This document shows positions 18,620 to 27,126 of a stretch of DNA of 64,000 nt, in pieces (positions within the stretch are counted from its first letter, which is position 1; every line of letters starts with the position of its first letter). The stretch comes from Acidimicrobiia bacterium. GTDB lineage: Bacteria > Actinomycetota > Acidimicrobiia > IMCC26256 > PALSA-555. Under the pieces are notes generated by a model, which saw nothing but the letters and a program-made list of their open reading frames with translations, was not told the DNA's origin and ran no database searches. Where the stretch lies: assembly GCA_035948415.1 (NCBI GenBank), contig DASZJD010000009.1, positions 1 through 64,000 of the forward strand, written 5' to 3'. The translations under genes and the position numbers were made by a program.

Positions 18620-19801
18620 CTATCCTCCGCCTTGCGCGAACGCGACCATTGCGTTGAAGACGTGGATGACCTTCCCGGAGTAGTTCGGGTCGGTCGCCCA
18701 GTTGCCGTGCCCCATGTCCTTCCAGGTCGGGGCCCAACCCTTGGCGAAGAAGGTGTCGAAGTTCGTCGCCGCCGTGGTCGGGTCCGGCCCGTACCAGAAC
18801 GGCGACGGCGGGTGGTGCAGCCTGGCCGCCCGAGACGACGAGTCGGCGTAGTTCAGCAGGTGCTGGATCTGGGCCCGGATCCCGTCGCGCGGCGTCGGGA
18901 ACGAGGTGCCGTTCCTGCAGCTGTCGCACCAGCCCATCCCGGCGTAGTTGTTCGCGGGTGCCGCCTCAAAGCCGCCGGTCTCGACGACGGCCTGGGCGAA
19001 GGCGAAGTCCCCACGCACGCCTTCGTCGTTGCCCTCCTGGATGTACAGCTGGGCCAGGGCGTCGACGCTGGTCTCGATGTGCGGGTGGTAGCCCTGGGAG
19101 CGGATCCATCCGCCCATCTGCGCCGCGGTGAGCACCGACGGTCCCTGGATCGGCTCGCGGCCGGCGGCGCGGAGGGCGCCGAGCTCCTTGGCCCGCTGCA
19201 GGGCGACGTTGGCGTCGGCGACCCGCTGGTTCATCAGCGCCTGCTCGGCCTGCGCCTGGACCGCCAGCTGGTCGAGCTGGGCCTGCTCGGCTTGGAGCGC
19301 GCCCTGCTCGTGCTGCAGCTGGCCCTCGGTCTGGGCCAGCTGGACCTGGATCGCGGCGAGCTGGTCGGCATGCGCGTGGTCGACGCGCGCCGCGTCCTCG
19401 GCGAGGACCCGGCGGCGCACCTGGTCGAGGGAGGGGTCGGGCACGAGGGCGTCGTACTGGCCGAGCGGTCCGTGGGCCGTGTAGAGCGCCGCCGCCCGTT
19501 GCCGCAGGACGGCCCGCAGCTGGTCCTCCTGCGCCTTCAGGATCGGGATCTGCGCCTGGAGCTGGGCGATCCGGGCCTGGTTGGCGGCCAGCTGCGCCTG
19601 CACGGCCGCCCGCTGCTGGTTCGTCGCCGCGACCTTGTCGGCGGCCGCGTGCGCGTCGGCCTGGGTCTGCTGGAGGCTGGCGAGCGCCTGCGCGACGACC
19701 GGGTCCTGCGTCTGGGCCGCGACGTGCGTCGCCGCCACCGACACCGCCAGCAGCCCGACGGTGAGCGCGGCGACCCATCCCGTCGGGCGTCGGAGCGGCA
19801 C
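18620..19801 (-). CDS. Secreted coiled-coil protein with glucosaminidase-like peptidoglycan hydrolase domain
   Basis: A 393-residue protein: hydrophobic signal/anchor (about 5-30, WVAALTVGLLAVSVAATHVAAQ), a Gln/Ala-rich coiled coil (about 35-190) and a C-terminal mannosyl-glycoprotein endo-beta-N-acetylglucosaminidase (LytG/FlgJ-type) domain. The domain carries the probable catalytic Glu in FAFAQAVVETGGF and the NNYAGMGWCDSC segment. The architecture matches cell-wall hydrolases whose coiled coil controls activity, as in NlpC/EnvC-like systems. GTG 19801 is chosen because the signal peptide begins there and TAACCT lies 8 nt upstream. Followed by a strong hairpin. Confidence 0.8.
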   Translation of the reverse strand: MPLRRPTGWVAALTVGLLAVSVAATHVAAQTQDPVVAQALASLQQTQADAHAAADKVAATNQQRAAVQAQLAANQARIAQLQAQIPILKAQEDQLRAVLRQRAAALYTAHGPLGQYDALVPDPSLDQVRRRVLAEDAARVDHAHADQLAAIQVQLAQTEGQLQHEQGALQAEQAQLDQLAVQAQAEQALMNQRVADANVALQRAKELGALRAAGREPIQGPSVLTAAQMGGWIRSQGYHPHIETSVDALAQLYIQEGNDEGVRGDFAFAQAVVETGGFEAAPANNYAGMGWCDSCRNGTSFPTPRDGIRAQIQHLLNYADSSSRAARLHHPPSPFWYGPDPTTAATNFDTFFAKGWAPTWKDMGHGNWATDPNYSGKVIHVFNAMVAFAQGGG

Positions 19802-19809
19802 GGCGGCAC

Positions 19810-19815
19810 AGGTTA
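19810..19815 (-). promoter_or_regulatory. Leaderless -10 box (TAACCT) for the glucosaminidase gene
   Basis: On the minus strand TAACCT lies 8 nt before GTG 19801 with no SD, consistent with a leaderless start. The remainder of the 275-bp gap (to 20076) shows nothing else recognisable. Confidence 0.4.
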
Positions 19816-20076
19816 GGGAATCAGCCGCCACATCAGCAACAGAGGCCTCACCGGCGTGGGCTCGCGGTGGCCGCGGCCCTCGCGCCCGCACTGCCCGCTC
19901 GATGTCCGGCCGCGGCCGGGCCGGGCTCGCCGTCTCCGCCCGGCCCCCGGAGGCGGTCCTGGTCCCGGCTCGGCTGGGCGCGCGCGTGGCGGGCGGGGAC
20001 GGGACCGGCGCGCCGGGAGGAACCGGTCGGACGCGCGCTCGGCTCGACGGTCGGCGTCAGGCCGACCGGGTCGTCC

Positions 20077-21273
20077 TCAGTCGAGCGGCAAGGACAGCAT
20101 CCGGATCGCGTTGCCGCGCATGATCTTGTAGATGGCGTCCTCGTCGAGGTTCTTCGTGAGCCGCTCGGCGACCTCGCGGGTGTGCGGCCACGTCGAGTCG
20201 GAGTGCGGGTAGTCGGTCTCGAAGGTGATGTTGTCGACGCCGACCTCCTCGAGCGAGTCGAGGCCGTGCGCGTCGTCGAAGAAGCAGCCGTAGACGTGCT
20301 CCCGGTAGTACTGGCTCGGCGGCTTGCGGACCTTGCTCTCGAGGCCGGCCCAGGCGCGGTTCTGCTCCCAGACGACGTCGGCGCGTTCGAGGATGTACGG
20401 GATCCAGCCGATCTGGCCCTCGGAGTACGCGATCTGCAGGCGCGGGTGCTTCTCGAAGACGCCCGACATCAGGAAGTCGACCATCGACATCGCTGCGTTC
20501 ATGTACGTGAGCGTGGAGCTGACCCCGGCGGGGGCGTCCGCGGACGTCGACGGCATCCTCGACGACGAGCCGATGTGCATGCACACGACGGTGTCGGTCT
20601 CGGCGCAGGCGCCGAAGAACGGGTCCCAGTACCCGTCCGCGTCATGGACGGACGGCAGTCCGAGGAACGGGGGGATCTCGGTGAAGCACACGGCGTGGCC
20701 GCCGCGACCGGCGCTGCGTCGCACCTCGCGGGCGGCGAGCTCGGCGTCCCAGAGCGGGATGAGCGGCAGCGGGATCAGCCGTCCACCGGACGGGCCGCAC
20801 CACTCGTCGAACATCCAGTCGTTGTACGCCTGCACGCAGAGGAGCGCGAGGTCCTTGTCGTCAGCCTCGAGGAAGGTCTGACCGCAGAAGCGGGGGAAGG
20901 TGGGGAACGAGAGGCTCGCCTCGGTCCAGTTGGCGTCCATGTCCTCGAGCCGGGCCTTGGGGTCGAAGCAGCCGGGGCGCATCTCGTCGAAGGTGATGGC
21001 GGTGACCTTCACCTCGTCGCGGTCGAACCCCACCGCCGCGGACAGCCGCGTCAGCGGATAGACGAGGTCCTCGTAGAGCCACCAGTCGCACATGGGGCCG
21101 TCGGTGCCGGGCGCGTAGCTGAACTTGCCGCCCACGAACGTCATCTCCCCGAGTGGGGCGCGCATCGTGCGCGGGCCGATGTCCCGGTACTTCGCCGGCA
21201 GCCGGTCCTGCCAGACGCCGGGGGGCTCGACGACGTGGTCGTCCACCGAGACGACCTTCGGGAATTCGGCCAT
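20077..21273 (-). CDS. Amidohydrolase-2 family metal-dependent hydrolase
   Basis: A 398-residue TIM-barrel amidohydrolase of the ACMSD/PF04909 type. The N-terminal metal motif appears as SVDDHVVEPP (usual DxHxxxP), with a later MHIGSSS for the barrel His and ETDYPHSDSTWP near the C-terminus providing the catalytic Asp. Members decarboxylate or hydrolyse aromatic and lipid-derived acids; actinobacteria carry many paralogues near acyl-CoA and SDR genes. The ATG at 21273 is preceded by TATGCT at leaderless spacing. Substrate unknown. Confidence 0.85.
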   Translation of the reverse strand: MAEFPKVVSVDDHVVEPPGVWQDRLPAKYRDIGPRTMRAPLGEMTFVGGKFSYAPGTDGPMCDWWLYEDLVYPLTRLSAAVGFDRDEVKVTAITFDEMRPGCFDPKARLEDMDANWTEASLSFPTFPRFCGQTFLEADDKDLALLCVQAYNDWMFDEWCGPSGGRLIPLPLIPLWDAELAAREVRRSAGRGGHAVCFTEIPPFLGLPSVHDADGYWDPFFGACAETDTVVCMHIGSSSRMPSTSADAPAGVSSTLTYMNAAMSMVDFLMSGVFEKHPRLQIAYSEGQIGWIPYILERADVVWEQNRAWAGLESKVRKPPSQYYREHVYGCFFDDAHGLDSLEEVGVDNITFETDYPHSDSTWPHTREVAERLTKNLDEDAIYKIMRGNAIRMLSLPLD

Positions 21274-21279
21274 ACGTCG

Positions 21280-21285
21280 AGCATA
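21280..21285 (-). promoter_or_regulatory. Leaderless -10 box (TATGCT) for the amidohydrolase gene
   Basis: TATGCT (minus strand) ends 6 nt before ATG 21273 and there is no SD, consistent with a leaderless transcript. Confidence 0.5.
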
Positions 21286-21479
21286 GGCCGGTCCCGTCCG
21301 CCACCAGCGGGGGGTCGCGACGCCAGCGCCGCGCCGCTCGGTCGCGTCCCAGGGAGCCGTGAGCGACGCGGACGGCGGCCCGCCGCGCCCGTCGGGGTCG
21401 CGTGCCCGTGACCGGCAGCCGGCGCGGACGCCTCGACCTCACCGCCGGTCCGGGCGCTCGGGGCGGAGGGAGGCCCGGG

Positions 21480-22301
21480 TCACGCCCAGCCGCGGGGGCG
21501 GACGGTCCGGCCCCGGTTCCAGATCACGACCAGCCCGACGATCGCCAGCAGGGCGCCGATGACGGCGAGCACGACCGTCTGCTGCACGAACGAGCGCGTG
21601 ACCGTGTCATACCCGGCGAGGAACGCGGCCCGTTGCGTCGGGGTCCCCGTCTGCTGCTCGAGCAGCGACCGCCCCGGCTTCACGACCGCGACGAGTCCGA
21701 GCGCCAGCACCGTCGTCGCGGCGCCGATCGCGATGCACACGCTCCCCCGGCGTCGGGCCGCCACGAGGGCGCCGGCGAGAGCCACGAGGGCGAGGATCGG
21801 GACCGCGACCGCCGCGCCCTGGACGACCTGGACCCCCTCCCAGACCGCCGGCGCGTCTCGTCGGCGCAGCACCGTCACCGGCGCCAGCGTGAGGCCCGGC
21901 GGGATCCGGCTCGCGACCGTCGGCGGCAGCTGGGCGCGGACCGCGGGCAGGAGCGGGTTCACGTCGAGCTGCAGCGGATCGTGGCCCTGCCGGAGCTGGT
22001 CGTGGGTGCTGGCCAGCACGTCGTCGAGAGCGGGGCGCACGGCCGGCGACGCCAGCACACGCGCGACCACCGGGCGCAGCACCACCTCCCGCCCCGCGAG
22101 CCCGGGCGCCGAACCCGCGAGCGCGCTGACGACGCGCTCGGCGAGCGCGTCGCGCACCGCCGACCGGTCCAGCACCTGCTCCCCGAGACGCACGAACGGC
22201 GTGGTCCCGGCGACCTCGCGCTCGACCCACACGCCGAGGTCGGCGAAGGGCACCAGCAGCACGGCGAGCACCGCGAGGAGGACGGCCAGGGTCGTGCGCA
22301 T
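21480..22301 (-). CDS. Membrane protein of unknown function (four TM segments)
   Basis: A 273-residue protein with an N-terminal TM (MRTTLAVLLAVLAVLLVPFADLG), an extracytoplasmic domain of about 130 residues rich in Val/Ala/Pro (LPPTVASRIPPGLTL), then three further hydrophobic segments ending with AVIGALLAIVGLVVIW. The layout resembles actinobacterial integral membrane proteins in which a folded outer domain is held between TM1 and TM2. No catalytic motif seen. Start chosen at ATG 22301, where the first TM begins; a GTG seven codons upstream is possible. Divergent from the dienoyl-CoA-reductase-like SDR across 43 bp. Confidence 0.6.
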   Translation of the reverse strand: MRTTLAVLLAVLAVLLVPFADLGVWVEREVAGTTPFVRLGEQVLDRSAVRDALAERVVSALAGSAPGLAGREVVLRPVVARVLASPAVRPALDDVLASTHDQLRQGHDPLQLDVNPLLPAVRAQLPPTVASRIPPGLTLAPVTVLRRRDAPAVWEGVQVVQGAAVAVPILALVALAGALVAARRRGSVCIAIGAATTVLALGLVAVVKPGRSLLEQQTGTPTQRAAFLAGYDTVTRSFVQQTVVLAVIGALLAIVGLVVIWNRGRTVRPRGWA

Positions 22302-22310
22302 GAGCGCCGT

Positions 22311-22317
22311 TAGTGTG
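22311..22317. promoter_or_regulatory. Divergent overlapping -10 boxes between membrane protein and SDR
   Basis: TAGTGT (22311-22316) points right, giving a leader of about 20 nt with SD CGGAGG (22335-22340) before ATG 22345. CACACT (complement of 22312-22317) points left towards ATG 22301. The two boxes are almost superimposed. Inferred from sequence. Confidence 0.35.
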
Positions 22318-22344
22318 TCCACCCCCGCCCCGCCCGGAGGCATC

Positions 22345-23220
22345 ATGCCGCTGCCCGCGCCGCCCCCCGAGGGCTCGACCCCCCTGCCGGCCGGCACCTA
22401 CACGGGTCAGACGGTGATCGTCACCGGCGGCGGCACCGGGCTCGGCCGGGCGATCGCGGTCGAGTTCGCTCGGCTCGGGGCCTCGGTGGCCGTCGCCAGC
22501 CGCGACGAGGGGCACCGCACCGCGGGTGTCGCCGCGGTGGCCGCGGCGGGCGGGCGGGGCTTCGGGGTCGCGTGCGACGTGCGCGAGCCGACGCAGCTGG
22601 CGGCCGCGTTCGATGCCGTCGAGGCCGAGCTCGGACCGGTGGACGTCCTCGTCAACAACGCCGCCGGCAACTTCCCGGTGCCCGCCGAGGACCTCAGCCC
22701 GAACGGTTGGCGCGCCGTGACGCAGATCGTCCTCGACGGCACGTTCTTCGGGTGCCGCGAGCTCGGGCGTCGGCGCATCGCCGACCAGCGGCCGGCGTGC
22801 ATCGTGAACGTGGGCGCCGCTTACGCCTGGACCGGCGGCCCCGGCTTCGCGCACTCGGCCGCGGCCAAGGCCGGGGTCAAGAACCTCACCGAGACCCTGG
22901 CCGTCGAGTGGGGGCCGTACGGGATCCGGGTGAACGGGCTGGTGCCGGGGCTGTTCCCCCACGAGGACGAGGCCGAGCACATCACGGCGGGCGTGCCTGG
23001 CCGCGGTCAGGCCGAGGACCGCCGGACGCCCGCGCACCGCGTCGGTCACCCCCGCGAGCTGGGTTGGGCCGCCGTCTACCTGTGCTCGCCCTGGGCCAGC
23101 TACGTGACCGGGCACACCCTGGTCGTCGACGGGGCCAACTGGCAGCGGCGCCACCTCCTGATGCCCGAGTTCGCCCCGATCCGCGAGCAGCTCGGGCGCG
23201 GCCCGTTCGCGTCCGCCTGA
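22345..23220 (+). CDS. 2,4-dienoyl-CoA reductase-like SDR
   Basis: A 291-residue SDR with TGGGTGLG, NNAAGNF and HSAAAKAGV in place of the canonical YxxxK. NNAAGNF plus HSAAAKAG is the hallmark of animal and bacterial 2,4-dienoyl-CoA reductases of the SDR type, which use a displaced Tyr and the Lys. It would reduce dienoyl-CoA intermediates of unsaturated fatty-acid degradation using NADPH. ATG 22345 has SD CGGAGG at 22335-22340. The enoyl-CoA hydratase gene follows after 35 nt, supporting a beta-oxidation role. Confidence 0.85.
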   Translation: MPLPAPPPEGSTPLPAGTYTGQTVIVTGGGTGLGRAIAVEFARLGASVAVASRDEGHRTAGVAAVAAAGGRGFGVACDVREPTQLAAAFDAVEAELGPVDVLVNNAAGNFPVPAEDLSPNGWRAVTQIVLDGTFFGCRELGRRRIADQRPACIVNVGAAYAWTGGPGFAHSAAAKAGVKNLTETLAVEWGPYGIRVNGLVPGLFPHEDEAEHITAGVPGRGQAEDRRTPAHRVGHPRELGWAAVYLCSPWASYVTGHTLVVDGANWQRRHLLMPEFAPIREQLGRGPFASA

Positions 23221-23255
23221 CCGAGGCTCGAGGCCCAGACCGTCGAGGAGGAACC

Positions 23256-24062
23256 GTGACGGAGCCGGAGTTCGTGACGCTCGACGTCGAGCCGCCGCTC
23301 GCGATCATCACCCTGGCCCGACCCGAGAAGCTGAACGCGTGGTCCTGGGCGTCGGCCCGACAGCTCGCCGCCCGAGCCGACGAGCTGCGGTTCGACGACC
23401 GCGTCCGCGCCGTGCTGCTCCGCGCCGACGGCCGGGCGTTCTGCGCCGGCGTGGACCTCGGCATGCCGGAAGACCGCGTCACCGGGCGCTCCCCCGCCGA
23501 GAAGACCCGCAACTACTACGAGCGCTTCCGGTGGGTCCACGAGCGGTTCCACGTGCTCGCCAACCTGCCGCAGCCAGTGGTCGTCGCCGTGCACGGCTAC
23601 TGCCTCGGCGCCGGCCTCGAGATCGCCATGATGGGAGACATCCGCGTCGCGTCCGACGACGCCATGTTCGCGCTCCCCGAATCGGGCGTTGGGGTCGGGA
23701 TCGATTCCGGTGGTGACCTCCGCCTGGTGACCGAGATCGGCGCCGGGTGGACGCGTCTGCTCGCCTACACCGGCCGTCGTATCGACGCCGCGACCGCGTT
23801 GCGGCTCGGCATCGTCCAGGAAGTCGTGCCCGCCGACGGGCTGCTCGCCCACGCACGCGCGCTGTGCGACGAGATCGCGGGGAAGGCCCCGCTGGCCGTT
23901 CAGGCCATCAAGCGGACGATCAACTTCTGGTCTGAACGCGGGATGGCCGAAGCGATGCGGTTCGTCGCGATGAGCTCGGCGCCGAACTTTGTCTCCGACG
24001 ATATGGCGGAGGGGTACCAGGCGATGGCCGAACGCCGCGAGGTCCGCTTCGAAGGCAAATGA
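23256..24062 (+). CDS. Enoyl-CoA hydratase/isomerase family protein
   Basis: A 268-residue crotonase-fold protein. The oxyanion-hole motif is GRAFCAGVDL. Both potential catalytic acids are kept: Glu in GAGLEIAMMGDIR and Glu in ALPESGVGVG. It therefore could hydrate 2-enoyl-CoA to 3-hydroxyacyl-CoA, though isomerase activity cannot be excluded. GTG 23256 has a strong SD (GAGGAGGAA, 23245-23253). It sits 35 nt after the dienoyl-CoA-reductase-like SDR and is probably co-transcribed. It converges on the LivHMF gene, with a hairpin between. Confidence 0.9.
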   Translation: MTEPEFVTLDVEPPLAIITLARPEKLNAWSWASARQLAARADELRFDDRVRAVLLRADGRAFCAGVDLGMPEDRVTGRSPAEKTRNYYERFRWVHERFHVLANLPQPVVVAVHGYCLGAGLEIAMMGDIRVASDDAMFALPESGVGVGIDSGGDLRLVTEIGAGWTRLLAYTGRRIDAATALRLGIVQEVVPADGLLAHARALCDEIAGKAPLAVQAIKRTINFWSERGMAEAMRFVAMSSAPNFVSDDMAEGYQAMAERREVRFEGK

Positions 24063-24067
24063 CCTCG

Positions 24068-24101
24068 GGCCCGGCTGGGGCTGACGCCCGCCGGCCGGGC
24101 C
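24068..24101. terminator. Hairpin between convergent enoyl-CoA hydratase and LivHMF genes
   Basis: GGCCCGGC (24068-24075) pairs with GCCGGGCC (24094-24101), an 8-bp stem; the loop contains a smaller GGGC/GCCC pairing. It lies just after the hydratase stop and just after the LivHMF stop on the other strand, so it could be bidirectional. No T-run. Confidence 0.4.
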
Positions 24102-24111
24102 TGGCCGTCAG

Positions 24112-27018
24112 TCAGTCGCTGATGCCGAGGTAGGTCGACGCGAGCCGCTCCTCGTCGGCCTCTTCGCGCGAACCGACCCAGACGATCCGACCCAACGCCA
24201 TGAACGCCACGACGTCGGCCAGTGCCATCACCTCGTGGGCCTTTTCCTCGACGAGCATGATCGCCGCTCCGAGTTCGCGGAGCTCCCGCAACGCCCGGAT
24301 GACCTCCTGGGCGGCGAGCGGCGCGAGCCCCAGCGTGGGCTCGTCGGCGATGAAGACCTTCGGCGGACGAGCCAGCGCCGGCGCCAGGCTAAGCATCTGC
24401 TGCTCGCCGCCCGAGAGCAGCCCGGCCGTTTGGCGTCGCCGCTCGCCGAGGATCGGAAAGCGGGCATAGGCGATCTCGCGCTCCTCCCCTCCCCGCAGCA
24501 GCATGCGTAAGTTCTCCTCGACGGTGAGGTCCGGGAAGATCCCCCGCGCCTCAGGGACCAGGAGGAGCCCGCGCCGTTCCCGTTCGTGCGGCGCGAGCTC
24601 CGTGACATCCTCGCCCGCGATGAGCACCCGGCCCTCGGTCGGGGTGACCAGGCCCGACGCGACCGAGCACAGCGTCGACTTGCCGGCGCCGTTGGCGCCG
24701 AGCAGCGCGAGGACCGAGTGCTCGGACACGGTGACGTCGACGCCGTGCAAGACCTCGGCGCCGCCGTAACCGGCGACCACACCCTCGATCGTCAGGGGGG
24801 CGGACGAGCCGGCTGGTGTTGGAGACTGTCGCGTGACGGACGCCGTCGGCTCGGCGGAGGGCGCGGGCTCGGCGTGCAGCTGCTCCTCGGCGACGCCAAT
24901 CCGGGCCTTCCGTTCACGGTTGACGCGCCGCTCAAGGCGCTGGTGCCCGACGAGCGCGAGCAGCCCATCGGGGTTCTGGGCGAGGTTGATCGCCCCAAGC
25001 CCGAACAAGATCGGGACGAAGGTCGACGCGGTGGTCAGCTCGCCGAACGCGCCGGTCAAGAAGTCGTGGCCGATCCAGGTGAAGATCACGGCGGTCCCGG
25101 TGTACGACAAGCCGGCGAGCAGCGCCCCGCCGGGCCGGCGGACCCCGAACACCACCGCCACCGCAAGCCAGATCAGCCCGGTCAGCGGCACCGCGTTGGT
25201 GTTCGTCGCGGCGCCGTTGACCATGCCGAGCATGACACCACCGAGACCCGCGATTCCGGCCGACACCGCGAAGATCAGCACCTTCGTCCGCTCCGGGGAC
25301 ATCCCGGACGTGCGGGCCGCGACCTCGCTGCTCCGCACGGCGAGCATCGCCCGTCCCGACGCGGAGCGGAGGAGGCTGTGGATGACGAGGGTGGCCAGCC
25401 CGAACAGCACGAGCATGAGGACGATCTGCTCGGACGGCTTGGAGAAGTCGAGGTGATTCGTCGCGCCGGGCACCAGCAGCCGGTTGAGCCAGTTCAGACC
25501 CGGGATGTCGAGGGATGGCGCGTTGATCGTCCATCCGAACGAGCCGTGGCTGATGGCTTCGGTTCCGAACGGGACGAGCGCGGCGAAGAACGCGAACGCG
25601 AACGTCGCCAACGCAAGCGCGACAGCCCCCAGGCGCAGCACTGGGAGCGCGATGAGCGCCCCGAGCGTCGCGGCCACGAGGATCGCGACCACCGCCGCAA
25701 AAAGGAAGTTCAGATGGCCGTGACGAGCGACGAACGGCGCGTTGATTCCCCAGTCGCGGTTCAGAGCCCACCCGGCCGCGAACCCTCCCGCGGTCACGAA
25801 GGTCGCCTGCGCCAGGCTCACCATGCCACCCAGCCCCGTCACGACCACGAAGGAGAGGAAGATCAGGCCAAAGACGAGGCCCTTGGCGATGATGCTCTGC
25901 TCGTAGGTGTCGGCCTGGAGCCACGATGCGTTGAACCATTGGAGGGAGAACGCGGCGAGCACCAACACGGCGACGGCCCACGGGAGCCGTCGACGCCACC
26001 GTGGGAGACCCGATCGATGGTCCCGCGGAGGGGCCTGGTCGGCAGCGACGCCCGCCTCTCGTCGTCGGTCGCGGGCGACGAAGTAGAGGATGATCAAGGT
26101 GAGCAGGAACGGAATCGAGCTTCGGAAGCCGCTCAGCCGATTGAGGAAGCCCGGGAGGAAGCTGTCGCCATAGCCGGCGACGAGGTCCTGAACGACGCCG
26201 AGTCCGAGCCCGGCCGCGAACGCGATGGGGATCGACCGCAGACCTCCCGCGGCGACCGCGCCCAGCGACCCGAACACCACGAGCGTGAAGATCGTCGAGT
26301 CGAGCTGGAACAACGGCGCGATCAGGACGCCGCCGAGGCCCGCGAGCAGCATCGTCAAGATCCACGCGGTGGCCGACGCCCGACCTGGGTTCACGCCGCG
26401 TAGGGAGGCGAGACTGGGCCGGTCGACAACCGCGCGCATCTCGAGGCCGACGCGGGTTCGTCGGACGACGTACCAGAGGACGAAGGCCGCGACCGCGGCG
26501 GCGGCGAACACCGCCAGTTGGTCGCTGTCGAGGTGGACGCTGCGGAGTCCGAGCCAGCCGAATCGGAACACGCGCGGGGGCGCAGGTCCGATCCCGGGGG
26601 CGATGCCACCGGTGGAGCTCGTGTCGGACACCTTCGGAAGCGTGAGTCCGAGCACGGTGTCGCCGAGGGTCTCGACGAGCCAGATGGCCAGGTTCGGCAG
26701 TGCGACCAGCAGGCCGATCGTCCCGACGATGCGCGCATAGACCGGCGCTGAGGCCAGGCGGCGCAACAGGATTCGGTCGAGCGACAAGCCCATGAGCGGG
26801 GCGAAGACCAGCACGGCGAGGATCGCAGCCGGGACGATGGGGATGTGCTGCCCGGAGTGCAGCTGGTAGTAGACGTACGCGGTCGTGAAGGCGACCGCGC
26901 CGTGCGCGAAGTTGAAGATGCCCGAGGTCTGGTAGGTGAGCACCAACCCGGACGCCATGATGGCGTAGATCCCGCCGGTGACCGTGCCGGACAGCAGCAG
27001 GTTCAGGAACTTCTGCAC
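24112..27018 (-). CDS. Branched-chain amino acid-type ABC importer, LivH-LivM-LivF fusion
   Basis: A 968-residue fusion of two permeases and one ATPase. Residues about 1-310 form a LivH permease (LNLLLSGTVTGGIYAIMASGLVLTY). About 330-680 form a LivM permease (GLGGMVSLAQATFVTAGGFAAG). After a Pro/Ala linker, about 725-968 form a LivF ATPase with Walker A GANGAGKST (774-782), signature LSGGEQQM, Walker B VFIADEPTLG. The switch region reads LVEEKAHE, the LivF-type variant. The SBP and LivG genes lie immediately upstream on the same strand, completing an importer for branched-chain amino acids or related acids/amides. The reading frame is continuous, so the fusion is seen directly. Confidence 0.9.
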   Translation of the reverse strand: MQKFLNLLLSGTVTGGIYAIMASGLVLTYQTSGIFNFAHGAVAFTTAYVYYQLHSGQHIPIVPAAILAVLVFAPLMGLSLDRILLRRLASAPVYARIVGTIGLLVALPNLAIWLVETLGDTVLGLTLPKVSDTSSTGGIAPGIGPAPPRVFRFGWLGLRSVHLDSDQLAVFAAAAVAAFVLWYVVRRTRVGLEMRAVVDRPSLASLRGVNPGRASATAWILTMLLAGLGGVLIAPLFQLDSTIFTLVVFGSLGAVAAGGLRSIPIAFAAGLGLGVVQDLVAGYGDSFLPGFLNRLSGFRSSIPFLLTLIILYFVARDRRREAGVAADQAPPRDHRSGLPRWRRRLPWAVAVLVLAAFSLQWFNASWLQADTYEQSIIAKGLVFGLIFLSFVVVTGLGGMVSLAQATFVTAGGFAAGWALNRDWGINAPFVARHGHLNFLFAAVVAILVAATLGALIALPVLRLGAVALALATFAFAFFAALVPFGTEAISHGSFGWTINAPSLDIPGLNWLNRLLVPGATNHLDFSKPSEQIVLMLVLFGLATLVIHSLLRSASGRAMLAVRSSEVAARTSGMSPERTKVLIFAVSAGIAGLGGVMLGMVNGAATNTNAVPLTGLIWLAVAVVFGVRRPGGALLAGLSYTGTAVIFTWIGHDFLTGAFGELTTASTFVPILFGLGAINLAQNPDGLLALVGHQRLERRVNRERKARIGVAEEQLHAEPAPSAEPTASVTRQSPTPAGSSAPLTIEGVVAGYGGAEVLHGVDVTVSEHSVLALLGANGAGKSTLCSVASGLVTPTEGRVLIAGEDVTELAPHERERRGLLLVPEARGIFPDLTVEENLRMLLRGGEEREIAYARFPILGERRRQTAGLLSGGEQQMLSLAPALARPPKVFIADEPTLGLAPLAAQEVIRALRELRELGAAIMLVEEKAHEVMALADVVAFMALGRIVWVGSREEADEERLASTYLGISD

Positions 27019-27126
27019 CGGTGGCCTCTCATCACCGACATCGCCACGGCGAACTTCTCGGTGACGGCCTGGCGGTGGCGAGCGAGCGTCACCTCTCGCC
27101 CACCACCGCCTCGATCCGTCAGATGC

